A stretch of DNA of 64,000 nucleotides from Psychromonas sp. SA13A (GCF_011378715.1 NZ_WTKU01000001.1:310001-374000); one strand, 5' to 3'. Numbered from the stretch's first letter, positions 1 through 7,405 are shown. Translations and numbers: made by a program. Notes: generated from the sequence alone by a model not told the origin.

Positions 1-917
1 GCATTACAGAATTACTAGTTGTCGCAATCCCTATTTTACTCTGCGCCTATGGGTTGGCCTTATGCTATCGCGCTTCAATATGGAATATCGGTGCAGAAGG
101 ACAATTATTATTAGGTGCAGTGGTTGCCACCACAATGGCCTTAAAATTTGTTGATTCAGATAGTTTATGGGCAATGCCCTTAGTATTACTGGCAGGTATG
201 GTTGGCGGTATGCTTTGTTCCGGCATCTCAGCGTTCCTCAACTTGCGTTTAAATTGTAACGAAACGCTAGTGACCATCATGATGAACTACATCGCGCTTA
301 ATACTCTTTTGTGGGCGGTCTATGGCCCTTTAAAAGATCCGAGCGGATATAACTTTCCTGAAAGTGCCCTATTTGGAGACAGCTCTTTATTACCTATTTT
401 ATTTGAAGGAACACGCCTACATTTTGGTTTGTTATTGGTCATCTTAGCCTTGGTTATTGTTTGGGTATTTATGAGCAAAACTTTTTTAGGTTTCCAAATC
501 AAAGTACTAGGGTTGGATAAACCAGCCGCTCGCATGGCAGGGTTTAAAGAGAAAAAATTAGCAGCGATGGTGTTTTTGGTTTCAGGTGCATTAGCAGGGC
601 TTGCCGGCGCAGTCATTGTCACCGGTTCAACCGGCCAATTAATCCCCGCTATCTCTCCCGGATACGGTTATTCGGCGATTATTGTTGCCTTTTTAGGGCG
701 TTTGCACCCAGTGGGAATTACCCTAGCAGGGTTATTAATTGCCTTAATATTTATGGGCGGGGAAATGTCACAAATGGTATTGCAATTACCTAGAGCAATC
801 ACAGGTATTTTACAGGGGTTGATCTTATTTTTCTTGCTCTCCTGTGATGTGCTGATCCGTTACCGTATCGTATTCACCGTTAAGTTACCTGGTTTCACAG
901 CAGCTGCTAAACATTAA
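1..917 (+). CDS. BMP-type ABC transporter permease, 5' end outside window
   Basis: Inner-membrane permease of the BMP/nucleoside-type ABC importers (NupP/YufP-like). The reading frame is open from base 3, so the gene enters from upstream; the TTG at 54 is an internal codon. The family's NIGAEGQ motif lies at 87-107, and the rest is a run of hydrophobic segments typical of the branched-chain-type permease fold. Family members are usually about 350 residues, so roughly 50-80 N-terminal residues are missing. The next permease starts 22 bases after its stop, so the two form one operon. An ATPase gene is expected just upstream, outside the window. With xdhABC and a BMP binding protein nearby, purine bases or nucleosides are the likely substrate; that is inference. 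Confidence 0.9.
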   Translation, partial: ITELLVVAIPILLCAYGLALCYRASIWNIGAEGQLLLGAVVATTMALKFVDSDSLWAMPLVLLAGMVGGMLCSGISAFLNLRLNCNETLVTIMMNYIALNTLLWAVYGPLKDPSGYNFPESALFGDSSLLPILFEGTRLHFGLLLVILALVIVWVFMSKTFLGFQIKVLGLDKPAARMAGFKEKKLAAMVFLVSGALAGLAGAVIVTGSTGQLIPAISPGYGYSAIIVAFLGRLHPVGITLAGLLIALIFMGGEMSQMVLQLPRAITGILQGLILFFLLSCDVLIRYRIVFTVKLPGFTAAAKH

Positions 918-939
918 AGATTAACAAGGAGATCAACAA

Positions 940-1866
940 ATGGATATTGATTTAGTTACCAATATTTTATACGCCATGATCATGACCGGTACCCCGCTAT
1001 TATTGGTTGCGTTAGGTGAAATGGTATGTGAAAAAAGTGGCGTGCTCAATTTAGGTCAAGAAGGCATGATGCTAATGGGCGCGGTTGCAGGCTTTATTGC
1101 CATGTACCACACGGATAATCACTTTATTGGTTTTATCGCGGCGATCTTAGTCGGTATTGCCATGTCACTTTTATTTGCCTTCATTGCATTAAATTTAAAT
1201 GCAAATCAAGTTGCAGCAGGCCTAGCCCTAACTATCTTCGGCACTGGTTTGTCCGCTTTTTTAGGCAACGATTATGAGGGCAAGCAAATAGCTGTGCTAC
1301 CTTCGTTATCTATCGATGCATTACAAAGCATTCCATTAATAGGTAAGCCACTATTCGGGCAAAATGCGATTGTATATTTAAGCTGGATATTGGTCATTGT
1401 GGTGTATTTATTCTTCCGTTATCACCGCCAAGGTTTATCAGTAAGAGCGGTTGGCGAAGACCCAAGCGTTGCTAGCAACTTAGGACTACCGGTGATGTTC
1501 ATTCGTTATTTATCGGTTATTTTTGGTGGTGCAATGGCTGGATTAGCAGGTGGTTACTTATCCATTGCTTATACTCCCATGTGGACAGAAGGCATGGTAT
1601 CAGGCAAGGGTTGGATTGCATTAACCTTGGTTGTGTTTGCGAGCTGGCGAATAGAACGCATTATTTTAGGCGCATATTTATTTGGCTTTGCAAGTATTAT
1701 GCACCTTGTGGCACAGGGTTTAAATTGGGATGTCTCTTCTAATTTATTAGCGATGATGCCTTATGTTGCGACATTAGTGGTGTTGGTGATGTTAAGTCGC
1801 GACAAGCAACGATTGAAGTTGTTTGAGCCGATGGCATTAGGGAAACCATGGCACAGGAGTAGCTAA
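940..1866 (+). CDS. BMP-type ABC transporter permease
   Basis: Second inner-membrane permease of the same importer (NupQ/YufQ-like, 308 residues, normal length). It carries the NLGQEG motif at residues 37-42 and about eight to ten hydrophobic segments. The start is set by AAGGAG at 926-931, eight bases ahead of the ATG. It would form a heterodimer with the preceding permease and bind the shared ATPase. The gene ends the transporter operon. The purine-like substrate is inferred from the xanthine dehydrogenase genes and the BMP binding protein about 9.6 kb downstream; the cassette-containing stretch between them probably separated an originally tighter locus. Confidence 0.9.
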   Translation: MDIDLVTNILYAMIMTGTPLLLVALGEMVCEKSGVLNLGQEGMMLMGAVAGFIAMYHTDNHFIGFIAAILVGIAMSLLFAFIALNLNANQVAAGLALTIFGTGLSAFLGNDYEGKQIAVLPSLSIDALQSIPLIGKPLFGQNAIVYLSWILVIVVYLFFRYHRQGLSVRAVGEDPSVASNLGLPVMFIRYLSVIFGGAMAGLAGGYLSIAYTPMWTEGMVSGKGWIALTLVVFASWRIERIILGAYLFGFASIMHLVAQGLNWDVSSNLLAMMPYVATLVVLVMLSRDKQRLKLFEPMALGKPWHRSS

Positions 1867-1911
1867 CCTCGCTAGGTTGTCATCGCTTATTTAATGCTTT
1901 GGATGGGTTTG

Positions 1912-1996
1912 CTTTGAGTTGGGTTCGTCTGCGCTCATCAGGTCAGTGCGATTAATTGTTCGCTTTGAGTTTGGTTCGTCTGCGCTCATCCGGTCT
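1912..1996 (+). repeat. Tandem copy of the module-end motif
   Basis: A 34-base unit beginning CTTTGAGTTNGGTTCGTCTG appears twice, at 1912-1945 and 1963-1996, with two or three differences. It appears again at the left edge of the second module (4957-4990). An inverted, slightly shorter version lies at 6466-6486. The core is GGTTCGTCTGCGCTCATC followed by NGGTC. This suggests it marks an element end. Confidence 0.75.
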
Positions 1997-2040
1997 ACTT
2001 GATATTTATTATCAGTGGTTTCGCCCTGTCGGCGACACGT

Positions 2041-2063
2041 CTTTCTTTTATCAGAAAAGAAAG
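2041..2063 (+). repeat. Conserved hairpin with compensatory change
   Basis: CTTTCTTTT pairs with AAAAGAAAG across a five-base loop. In the second module (5037-5062) the stem reads CTTTCTCTT with AAGAGAAAG, so a T-A pair has become C-G on both arms. This points to selection on the fold rather than the sequence. Confidence 0.75.
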
Positions 2064-2388
2064 GCGGCAAAGAAACTGACACCGAATCGTTTTCTCATCC
2101 AAATAATAAATGGCTTTTATAACGCACCGGCTCTTACGGCACATCCATGTGCCAAACGAGCCTAATCCAAACATCCTGTTTGGCTTTGCTAAAAGCCATT
2201 GATGATTTGGGAAAACTCAACGGTGGGATTGTTCGTCCATGATGGACAATGTTAACTGCTTATTTTATTCAACATGGCAAAGCTATAACCTATTTTCACA
2301 TAATCCATTTGGTTCTGCATTTCCGCCATAAATGTGGGATTATTCTGTCTATCTACATGACCAAGGTTTCAGTTTTATTTTTAACTTG

Positions 2389-2416
2389 TTGATTAGTTTA
2401 TTCAGTTTGTTATTCT
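2389..2416 (+). promoter_or_regulatory. Possible promoter reading into the cargo slot
   Basis: TTGATT (2389-2394) and TATTCT (2411-2416) are 16 bases apart inside the conserved left end and are also present in copy 2. They would read outward into whatever cargo follows. The match to the sigma-70 consensus is only fair. Confidence 0.3.
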
Positions 2417-2516
2417 AACATCAAATTTAAATAAATAATCGCGCTCTATCTATCCACCAGAAATACAGAATAGTTCTGCTTAATTACGCTGTTAGCTTTT
2501 ACTCAAGGAGAGAGTT

Positions 2517-2981
2517 ATCGAATACGCAGAAGAGTTCTCAAAACCGGAAAAATACAAAAGGATATTTTTATTTCTTTTGCTCGGTGTGCTGTGCCTAATA
2601 ATTAATGAAAAGTGGTATCTACCTTTTCTTAATTGGTATGTAGATACTGTTCATTGTCACACACCGTTCGGTTACTCTGGAATTTCAGTTATGTGGTATT
2701 CGTTATTTGTAGGTATACCGCTCTTCGGTGCTTTCATGATTGGTATTGTTACTGTTCCAATTGGCTATAAAGGTATTATTCATAAACAGTTTCCCCCCAA
2801 GGGAATGAAAGTGTACAAGCCCACGAAAATCCTAAGAGGCTGGAAAGGTAATTTAAAATCGGTATTTCATCTATTAATACCAACCTTCTTAATATTGTTT
2901 TCTATTTGGGGCTACTTTCAAGTTGACCAAATGCCGCACGAAGTACCCGAAGATTTTGACTATAGCGTATGTAAAAGCTAA
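2517..2981 (+). CDS. Hypothetical membrane protein, cargo of module 1
   Basis: I do not recognise this family. The open frame has no ATG or GTG near its beginning. AAGGAG at 2505-2510 points to an ATC codon at 2517 as the start, giving 154 residues; the alternative TTG at 2577 has no well-placed ribosome site. The N-terminus is charged (EYAEEFSKPEKYKR), followed by a membrane segment at about residues 21-36, a second at about 60-85 and a third near 118-135. The C-terminus is acidic (PHEVPEDFDY). Its stop overlaps the first base of the conserved right end. The hydrophilic leader fits the upstream start. The ATC could be a rare start codon, a mutated ATG or a sequence error. Confidence 0.6.
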   Translation: MEYAEEFSKPEKYKRIFLFLLLGVLCLIINEKWYLPFLNWYVDTVHCHTPFGYSGISVMWYSLFVGIPLFGAFMIGIVTVPIGYKGIIHKQFPPKGMKVYKPTKILRGWKGNLKSVFHLLIPTFLILFSIWGYFQVDQMPHEVPEDFDYSVCKS

Positions 2982-3144
2982 TCGGGTAGCCGGAGGTATC
3001 TAACCTCCAGCCCCCACATCACCCTGCATGCGGCTCCGCACAGGGCGGTTCATCTTATGATGAATAGTGAATATTAATCCACAAGCCCTTTAATGACATC
3101 AAACCTTGTCTGGCTAAAAACTCATTACTAATCGCACTATTGAT
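2981..3144 (+). repeat. Right conserved end of module copy 1
   Basis: This 164-base block is the same length as 6159-6322 and nearly identical to it. It begins ATCGGGTAGCC and folds into two consecutive hairpins. The first is GGAGGT/ACCTCC with a five-base loop. The second has stems CCCTG/CAGGG and TGCGG/CCGCA, flanked by ACC/GGT. The blocks diverge right after CGCACTATTGAT. The fold recalls structured ends of retroelements or single-strand transposons, but I cannot assign it. Confidence 0.85.
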
Positions 3145-3377
3145 ACCTTGAGTTAGTGGATTGGAGTGGACGTATTTTACGAGAAGATAAGCGAGGTGCT
3201 ATTGCAGGCCATCATCCTAAATTGCTCAGTAAGCTTGGCCTAGATGAAGCAACTTGGTTAACGTTAGCTAGTCGATTTGGTAAAGACTATCAAGGTGCTG
3301 TTGGCTCTTTAGAAGAATTAGCTTCATTTGCAGAACATACAGGTAAATGCTGGATAGCCAGTAAGAACCAATTATGA
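3144..3377 (+). pseudogene. Y1 (REP-associated) transposase, C-terminal remnant
   Basis: The frame encodes about 75 residues: LVDWSGRILREDKRGAI, then an LGLDEATW segment and a C-terminal helical stretch. This resembles the tail found after the HUH tyrosine domain in the larger Y1/RAYT transposases, which have a typical DWTGR-IRDDKRG motif. The catalytic HUH histidines and tyrosine are absent, and the frame runs into a stop at 3141-3143 in the right end of module 1, so the gene is cut off at its 5' side. The GTG at 3156 is probably only an internal codon. It is a possible relic of the enzyme that moved the modules; that link is inference. Confidence 0.6.
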
Positions 3378-3965
3378 CGACAAGCTCATTAATCTTTCTT
3401 AAAAATTCCTTAATCAAAATATAATTAGCGATAGCTAATCGTAAACGTGCGCATAACTCACGATTTATGTTGAAATGTGTATTATTTGGGTATTTTAAAC
3501 ACCTAAGAATTCCAGCAGATAATGACGACTATGATTTTAACAATCATGTTTAAGCCTGTTTCAGATTTTAAATTATTGGCTGTCTATTTTTTCTCATATT
3601 GTTTATACCGAAGAAGTAAGCTACTGATCAGCTATAAAATCTTATCTCAGTTGATGCTAAATAATATTAAAATGTGTCAGTATATTTTACAGTTTACAAT
3701 TATATAGAAAAGGTTGTTTTATAACTCATTAAAACTGTTGATAATCTTTTTTCGGTATACTTTATGCTTTGAACTTGACTGAAGGAACAAATACAAAAAG
3801 GTTAATGATAGCTCAATTAAATGGTTTTAATTGGAACAGAAAAATTGTCTGATTATTGAATAATCGTAGTAAAGCGCTTTTATTTCTCCTCTTTTATTTC
3901 TCCTCTAATATAACGAAAATTTAACATGAATTTAATATAGCTCTAACATAAAAGAGGATGTTGAC
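3378..3965. other. AT-rich gap without a convincing gene
   Basis: A 61-codon open frame at 3522-3707 has low-complexity composition, no ribosome site and no recognisable motif, so I do not call it. A perfect 14-base tandem duplication, CTTTTATTTCTCCT, lies at 3877-3904 just ahead of the PEP-CTERM gene. Confidence 0.6.
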
Positions 3966-4679
3966 ATGAATAAATCTATAGTAATAGGCATTGTAATGAG
4001 TTGCGTTGTTGCACTTATTCCGGTTAAATCTAACGCGATCTTGTTAAATGCAGGCGATACTGCTTTTCTTCCTGGTACAACGGCTGCAATGGAGCCGGAA
4101 TTAGCTGGCGTAGTTATCTCTGATAATTCAATCTACGATTCTATAGTGCCAGGTGGTAACAATCTTTTTCAAGTAGGCATTGATGTTACCAATAGAGTGA
4201 CTCGCTCAAATGCTAACAATAGCTTAATATTTTCTCCTAGATTAGTACCTACATTGAATAACACTACTGGTAACTTTCTTGTCGACCAAGTTGTCATCGC
4301 TGGTTTTTCTGATTTTGTGTTAGATGTTAACTATCGTAGCGATGGTTTAGGCGACAGAGGGCCTAATACGGCAACTCGCTCGGCAGATGGAAACGAGCTT
4401 AGTTTTGATTTCCTGTTTCCACTCTCAGTGGCTAATTTATTCGCAAATCCTCAAGAACAGAGTTATTTCCTTTCAATAAACTCCAATGCCACGGCCTATA
4501 CGAATACTGGTAGTATGAGCATTTTTGGCAGACACATAGATTATCCTGGGGAAACATTTGAATTTACTTATGCGGGGTTAGCTGTGCCTGTAAATGAACC
4601 TGTTGCGGTTAGTGAGCCCCCTCTCACTGCACTTTTTGTGATATTTCTTTCGTGTTTAATGGTATTTAGAAGATCTTAG
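3966..4679 (+). CDS. Secreted PEP-CTERM-type protein
   Basis: A 237-residue exported protein of unknown function. It has a Sec signal peptide (MNKSIVIG, hydrophobic core, cleavage near SNA at residues 22-24). The body is rich in Asn, Ser and Thr, predicts as beta-rich and has no cysteines. The C-terminus has the tripartite sorting layout: SEPP at about residue 216, a hydrophobic helix and a closing RRS. This matches exosortase substrates, although the usual VPEP is SEPP here. Such proteins are cut and released or anchored by exosortase (EpsH/XrtA type), often in exopolysaccharide producers. No exosortase is in the window. The start follows GAGGA at 3953-3957. It lies alone between the two cassette modules. 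Confidence 0.65.
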   Translation: MNKSIVIGIVMSCVVALIPVKSNAILLNAGDTAFLPGTTAAMEPELAGVVISDNSIYDSIVPGGNNLFQVGIDVTNRVTRSNANNSLIFSPRLVPTLNNTTGNFLVDQVVIAGFSDFVLDVNYRSDGLGDRGPNTATRSADGNELSFDFLFPLSVANLFANPQEQSYFLSINSNATAYTNTGSMSIFGRHIDYPGETFEFTYAGLAVPVNEPVAVSEPPLTALFVIFLSCLMVFRRS

Positions 4680-4691
4680 GAAATGTAGGCT

Positions 4692-4708
4692 AGCTGCACG
4701 GATTGCAG
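4692..4708 (+). terminator. Short hairpin after the PEP-CTERM gene
   Basis: GCTGCA and TGCAGC pair around a five-base loop, 13 bases past the stop, followed by a loose T-rich stretch. It is a weak terminator candidate. Confidence 0.35.
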
Positions 4709-4956
4709 CACCATTTTCATCCAATTTTAATCTTTTGTGTTTTGTTTCATTTCTTACAGTTAAAGACAGTTGTTTATTCTGCTTTTATATATAAAAAACA
4801 ATTGCGTACACATATTTTATATCTGATATTTTTCATACACTAGCCGAGCTGAAACTTAGCTGGGCTACATTAAATTTGACTACAAGCATATTAGCAAAAC
4901 CTTCAAGAGGTAATATCACGAGTTGAAATTCGTCGAAGATCGTGGACCCCCATAAA

Positions 4957-5492
4957 CTTTGAGTTGGGTTCGTCTCCGCTCATCCGGTCTGCTTGATTAA
5001 TTATATGCTTTGGTATTTCGCCCTTGCGGCGACTTTACTTTCTCTTGATCAGAAGAGAAAGTAAGCAAAGAGACTGACACCGAGTCGTTTTCTGGTCCAA
5101 ATAATAAATGGCTTTTATAACACACCGGCTCTTACGGCACATCCATGTGACAAACGAGCCTAATCCAAACATCCTGTTTGGCTTTGCTAAAAGCCATTGA
5201 TGATTTGGGAAAACTTAACGGTGGGATTGTGCGTCCATGATGGGCAATGTTAACTGCTTATTTTATTCAGCATAGCAAAACTATAATCTATTTTTCACAT
5301 AATCTATTTGATTCTGTATTTCCGCCATAAATGTGGGATTATTCTGTCTATCTACATGACCAAGGTTCAGTTTTATTTTTAACTTGTTGATTAGTTTATT
5401 CAGCTTGTTATTCTAACATCAAATTTAAATAAACAATCGCGTTCTATCTATCCACCAGAAATACAGAATAGTTCTGCTTAATTACGCTGTTA
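4957..5492 (+). repeat. Left conserved end of module copy 2
   Basis: This 536-base block corresponds to 1963-2494. It starts with the CTTTGAGTTGGG edge motif and ends at GCTGTTA. It keeps the covarying hairpin (5037-5062) and the branched inverted structure at about 5095-5212. Differences from copy 1 are mostly single substitutions and short indels in the first 100 bases. Confidence 0.85.
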
Positions 5493-5510
5493 AGTTTCTA
5501 AGGAGGTCTG

Positions 5511-5915
5511 GTGCCAGAATTTAAACTTTTAGATAATGTTATTGATTACATGGAATCCACTGGATCAACATATAAGTTAGTAACTCTTGGTGTAGATGAA
5601 AAGTTATTAAATGAAATCAATAGTCAAAACAATACAACCTATACGCTCAACGAATTAGAGAAAGCCGCTGATAAGTGTTTGGCTCATGAGTGGTTAACAC
5701 ATGCAACTATGGGGGGCGGTAAATACGGAAGTTTACGAATTACCCCAAAGGGTGTTGGTGCGGCTCGTTCAAGACGAAAAGCCGAAGAACTAAAAGCCTC
5801 ACGAACATGGCTTAAGAAATCATCTGACTATATTGAAGACCACAAAGGCATTTTAATATTTTTCGGTGCTGTTATTGCTCTAGCTACATTCATTTTAAAA
5901 GTTACGGGAGAGTAA
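5511..5915 (+). CDS. Hypothetical protein with C-terminal membrane anchor, cargo of module 2
   Basis: I do not recognise this family. GTG start, with AAGGAGG about six bases upstream and only 18 bases from the end of the conserved left block. The 134-residue product has a soluble N-terminal part (about 1-85) rich in alternating helices, with a GGGKYGSLRITPKGVG segment that looks like the wing of a winged-helix fold. A basic helix (RSRRKAEELKASR) follows, then one membrane segment at about residues 113-131. It could be a membrane-anchored regulator or a host-interaction protein; this is a guess from shape only. It is one base from the next gene, so the two are co-expressed cargo. Confidence 0.7.
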   Translation: MPEFKLLDNVIDYMESTGSTYKLVTLGVDEKLLNEINSQNNTTYTLNELEKAADKCLAHEWLTHATMGGGKYGSLRITPKGVGAARSRRKAEELKASRTWLKKSSDYIEDHKGILIFFGAVIALATFILKVTGE

Positions 5916-5916
5916 A

Positions 5917-6147
5917 ATGGAAGATAAAAGCTTCTCAATTAGCTTAAAGTGTTTGTTTTGTGATTGTCCCCTTGAAGGGGAGTCTGAAACGGAGTTCAAG
6001 TCAGGAGATTTATTAAAGTGCCAAGAATGTGGTGAATTAAATGATTACGATGCATTAATCGATGTTGCATCTGATGAGGGCAAAGAGTTAGCCACAGATT
6101 ATGCTAAATTAGAAATAGAAAAAATGCTCAAAAAGGCATTTAAGTAA
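5917..6147 (+). CDS. Small zinc-ribbon-like protein, cargo of module 2
   Basis: A 76-residue protein with a CLFCDC pair near residues 13-18 and CQEC at about 35-38, spaced like a zinc ribbon. A helical acidic/lysine tail follows (ELATDYAKLEIEKMLKKAFK). There is no signal peptide, so it is probably cytoplasmic. The start ATG lies one base after the preceding stop, inside a TAAAATG junction, so translation is probably coupled. Its stop is 11 bases before the conserved right end. The function is unknown; the family likely binds one zinc ion through four cysteines. Confidence 0.7.
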   Translation: MEDKSFSISLKCLFCDCPLEGESETEFKSGDLLKCQECGELNDYDALIDVASDEGKELATDYAKLEIEKMLKKAFK

Positions 6148-6158
6148 ACGAAACTTCA

Positions 6159-6322
6159 ATCGGGTAGCCGGAGGTATCTAACCTCCAGCCCCCACACCAC
6201 CCTGCATGCGGATCCTCACAGGGCGGTTCATCTTATGATGAATAGTGAATATTAATCCACAAGTCCTTTAATTACATCAAACTTTGTCTGGCTAAAAACT
6301 CATTACTGATCGCACTATTGAT
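6159..6322 (+). repeat. Right conserved end of module copy 2
   Basis: The 164-base counterpart of 2981-3144. The first hairpin (GGAGGT/ACCTCC) is unchanged. The second keeps CCCTG/CAGGG, but its upper stem reads TGCGG against CCTCA, with one mismatch, so this copy may be slightly decayed. Confidence 0.85.
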
Positions 6323-6508
6323 CCCTTTGGTTTTCGAACTACGACAAGGCCCTTTACTGGTACTTTTTATAAGCCCATTGGCACAGGAAACAGCTTCCTT
6401 TGGCTAATCAAAGGAAAGAAAGGCGTCACAAAGACGGAATACCAAAGCCTACCATTAACCTTAATGACCGGCGAGCGCAGACGAGCTATAGCCAATAGTA
6501 GGAAACTA

Positions 6509-7405
6509 CTAACTAACCTTACTTTTATTACTTTGTAATTCACTTAAATGAACCAAGTTACTTTGTAACTCTTTCCATTCTTTACCCTGTCGTTTTGGTG
6601 ATTGCACTTGCACACTTTGGTATAACTCAACTAACTGCCCTGCTATTGAAATAGCGACTTCCATTGGTAATTTACCTGATACTTCTTTTAGGCCAACAGG
6701 ACAGGTCATGGTTTGAACCTGTGCATCAGTGAAACCTCTTTGCGATAAACGGTATTGAAACTTCTTCGCTTTAGTTTCTGAGCCAATCACTCCTAACCAT
6801 AGTGAATCTGCACGTTTTATAACGGCTTGCGTTAACGAGAAATCTAATTGATGGTTATGCGTTAAGATTAAAGAAGCAGTATTTTTTACTGCATTGTTAA
6901 CTTGATCCACAGGCGCTTCATCAACCACTTTTTGGACGTTGCTTGGTATCTGCTCTGGAAATAGATCTGTGCGGCTATCAATCCAACGTACGCGTATTGG
7001 CAGCTGCCCGAGCATTGGTATCAAGGCTTGCGCCACATGACCTGCACCATATATATCTAAGTGCATGTTGTCGCTAGCAAAGACTTCAAATAATACTAAC
7101 ACTTGGCCACCACAGCACTGTCCGAGACTGGCCCCTAGTTGAAAGTTTTCAACTTGCTGGCAGGTTTCTCCCTGTGTTATCAACTGTCGAGCATGTTTAA
7201 TCGCTTTAAACTCTAAATGCCCGCCACCAATAGTCGCGTAGATATTATTTTTACTCACCACCATTTTAGTGCCACTGGCACGCGGTGTTGAACCTGCCGC
7301 GCCTAATAACGTAATAATGACGTAGGTTTCGCTACCCTGTTCAAGTTCAGTGGCAGCTTGTAACCAACTATGTTTATGCAAACCTTGCATTGAAATATTA
7401 AGCAT
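6509..7405 (-). CDS. xdhC: Xanthine dehydrogenase accessory protein XdhC
   Basis: XdhC binds the molybdenum cofactor, supports its sulfuration and inserts it into the large subunit of xanthine dehydrogenase in the cytoplasm. The N-terminal part has the family motif LLGAAGSTPRASGTKM followed by IGGGHLEF and GQCCGG. The C-terminal half is a Rossmann-like domain opening with DIYGAGHVAQALIP. I place the start at 7405 (MLNISMQ), where AAGGAG lies six bases upstream. A longer frame to 7483 would read backwards into xdhB. The start overlaps the end of xdhB by eight bases, so the genes are translationally coupled. It is the last gene of xdhABC. Length, about 298 residues, is normal. Confidence 0.92.
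   Translation of the reverse strand: MLNISMQGLHKHSWLQAATELEQGSETYVIITLLGAAGSTPRASGTKMVVSKNNIYATIGGGHLEFKAIKHARQLITQGETCQQVENFQLGASLGQCCGGQVLVLFEVFASDNMHLDIYGAGHVAQALIPMLGQLPIRVRWIDSRTDLFPEQIPSNVQKVVDEAPVDQVNNAVKNTASLILTHNHQLDFSLTQAVIKRADSLWLGVIGSETKAKKFQYRLSQRGFTDAQVQTMTCPVGLKEVSGKLPMEVAISIAGQLVELYQSVQVQSPKRQGKEWKELQSNLVHLSELQSNKSKVS

Larger units (their letters stand above)
1963..2494 (+). repeat. Left conserved end of module copy 1
   Basis: This 532-base block matches 4957-5492 almost throughout, ending exactly at GCTGTTA in both copies. It contains a perfect hairpin at 2041-2063. It also contains a branched inverted structure at about 2098-2216, in which CCAAATAATAAATGGCTTTT pairs imperfectly with AAAAGCCATTGATGATTTGG around two inner hairpins (GGCACA/TGTGCC and CCAAACA/TGTTTGG). 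Short open frames in the block are not convincing genes. Confidence 0.85.
1912..3144 (+). mobile_element. Cassette-like module, copy 1
   Basis: A composite unit: conserved left end (1963-2494), one cargo gene (2517-2981) and conserved right end (2981-3144). The left and right parts recur at about 93-95% identity by eye at 4957-5492 and 6159-6322, but the cargo between them is unrelated. No transposase, integrase or reverse transcriptase is encoded inside. The right end abuts a fragment of a Y1-type transposase gene. The layout is seen directly in the sequence; that the unit is mobile is inferred. Confidence 0.6.
4957..6486 (+). mobile_element. Cassette-like module, copy 2
   Basis: It has the same organisation as copy 1: left end 4957-5492, cargo 5511-6147 and right end 6159-6322. 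Beyond the right end, an inverted copy of the left-edge motif lies at 6466-6486 (GACCGG, one base short, GAGCGCAGACGA), giving possible terminal inverted repeats for a 1.53 kb unit. A hairpin TTCCTTTG/CAAAGGAA at about 6395-6420 mirrors the hairpin just inside the left edge. No target duplication was evident. Confidence 0.6.

Noticed and set aside
54-917. Complete permease starting at TTG 54
   Set aside because: The frame is open to the window edge and the upstream residues fit the family, so the true start lies outside the window.
1891-2165. Overlapping short open frames on both strands (63 and 69 codons)
   Set aside because: They lie inside the repeated left end, are broken or shifted in the second copy, and have no ribosome site; the hairpins explain the conservation better.
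2098-2500. Integron attC site or array
   Set aside because: There is a long imperfect palindrome, and cargo starts after GTTA, but the repeat is over 500 bases, R' and R'' core sites are not convincing, and no integrase is present.
2981-3144. Group II intron domain V
   Set aside because: The second hairpin ends in a GGTTC-like word, but the usual AGC triad, bulge position and tetraloop are not there and no reverse transcriptase is encoded. Kept only as a possibility to test.
3522-3707. 61-codon open frame
   Set aside because: AT-rich, low complexity, no ribosome site, no recognisable motif.
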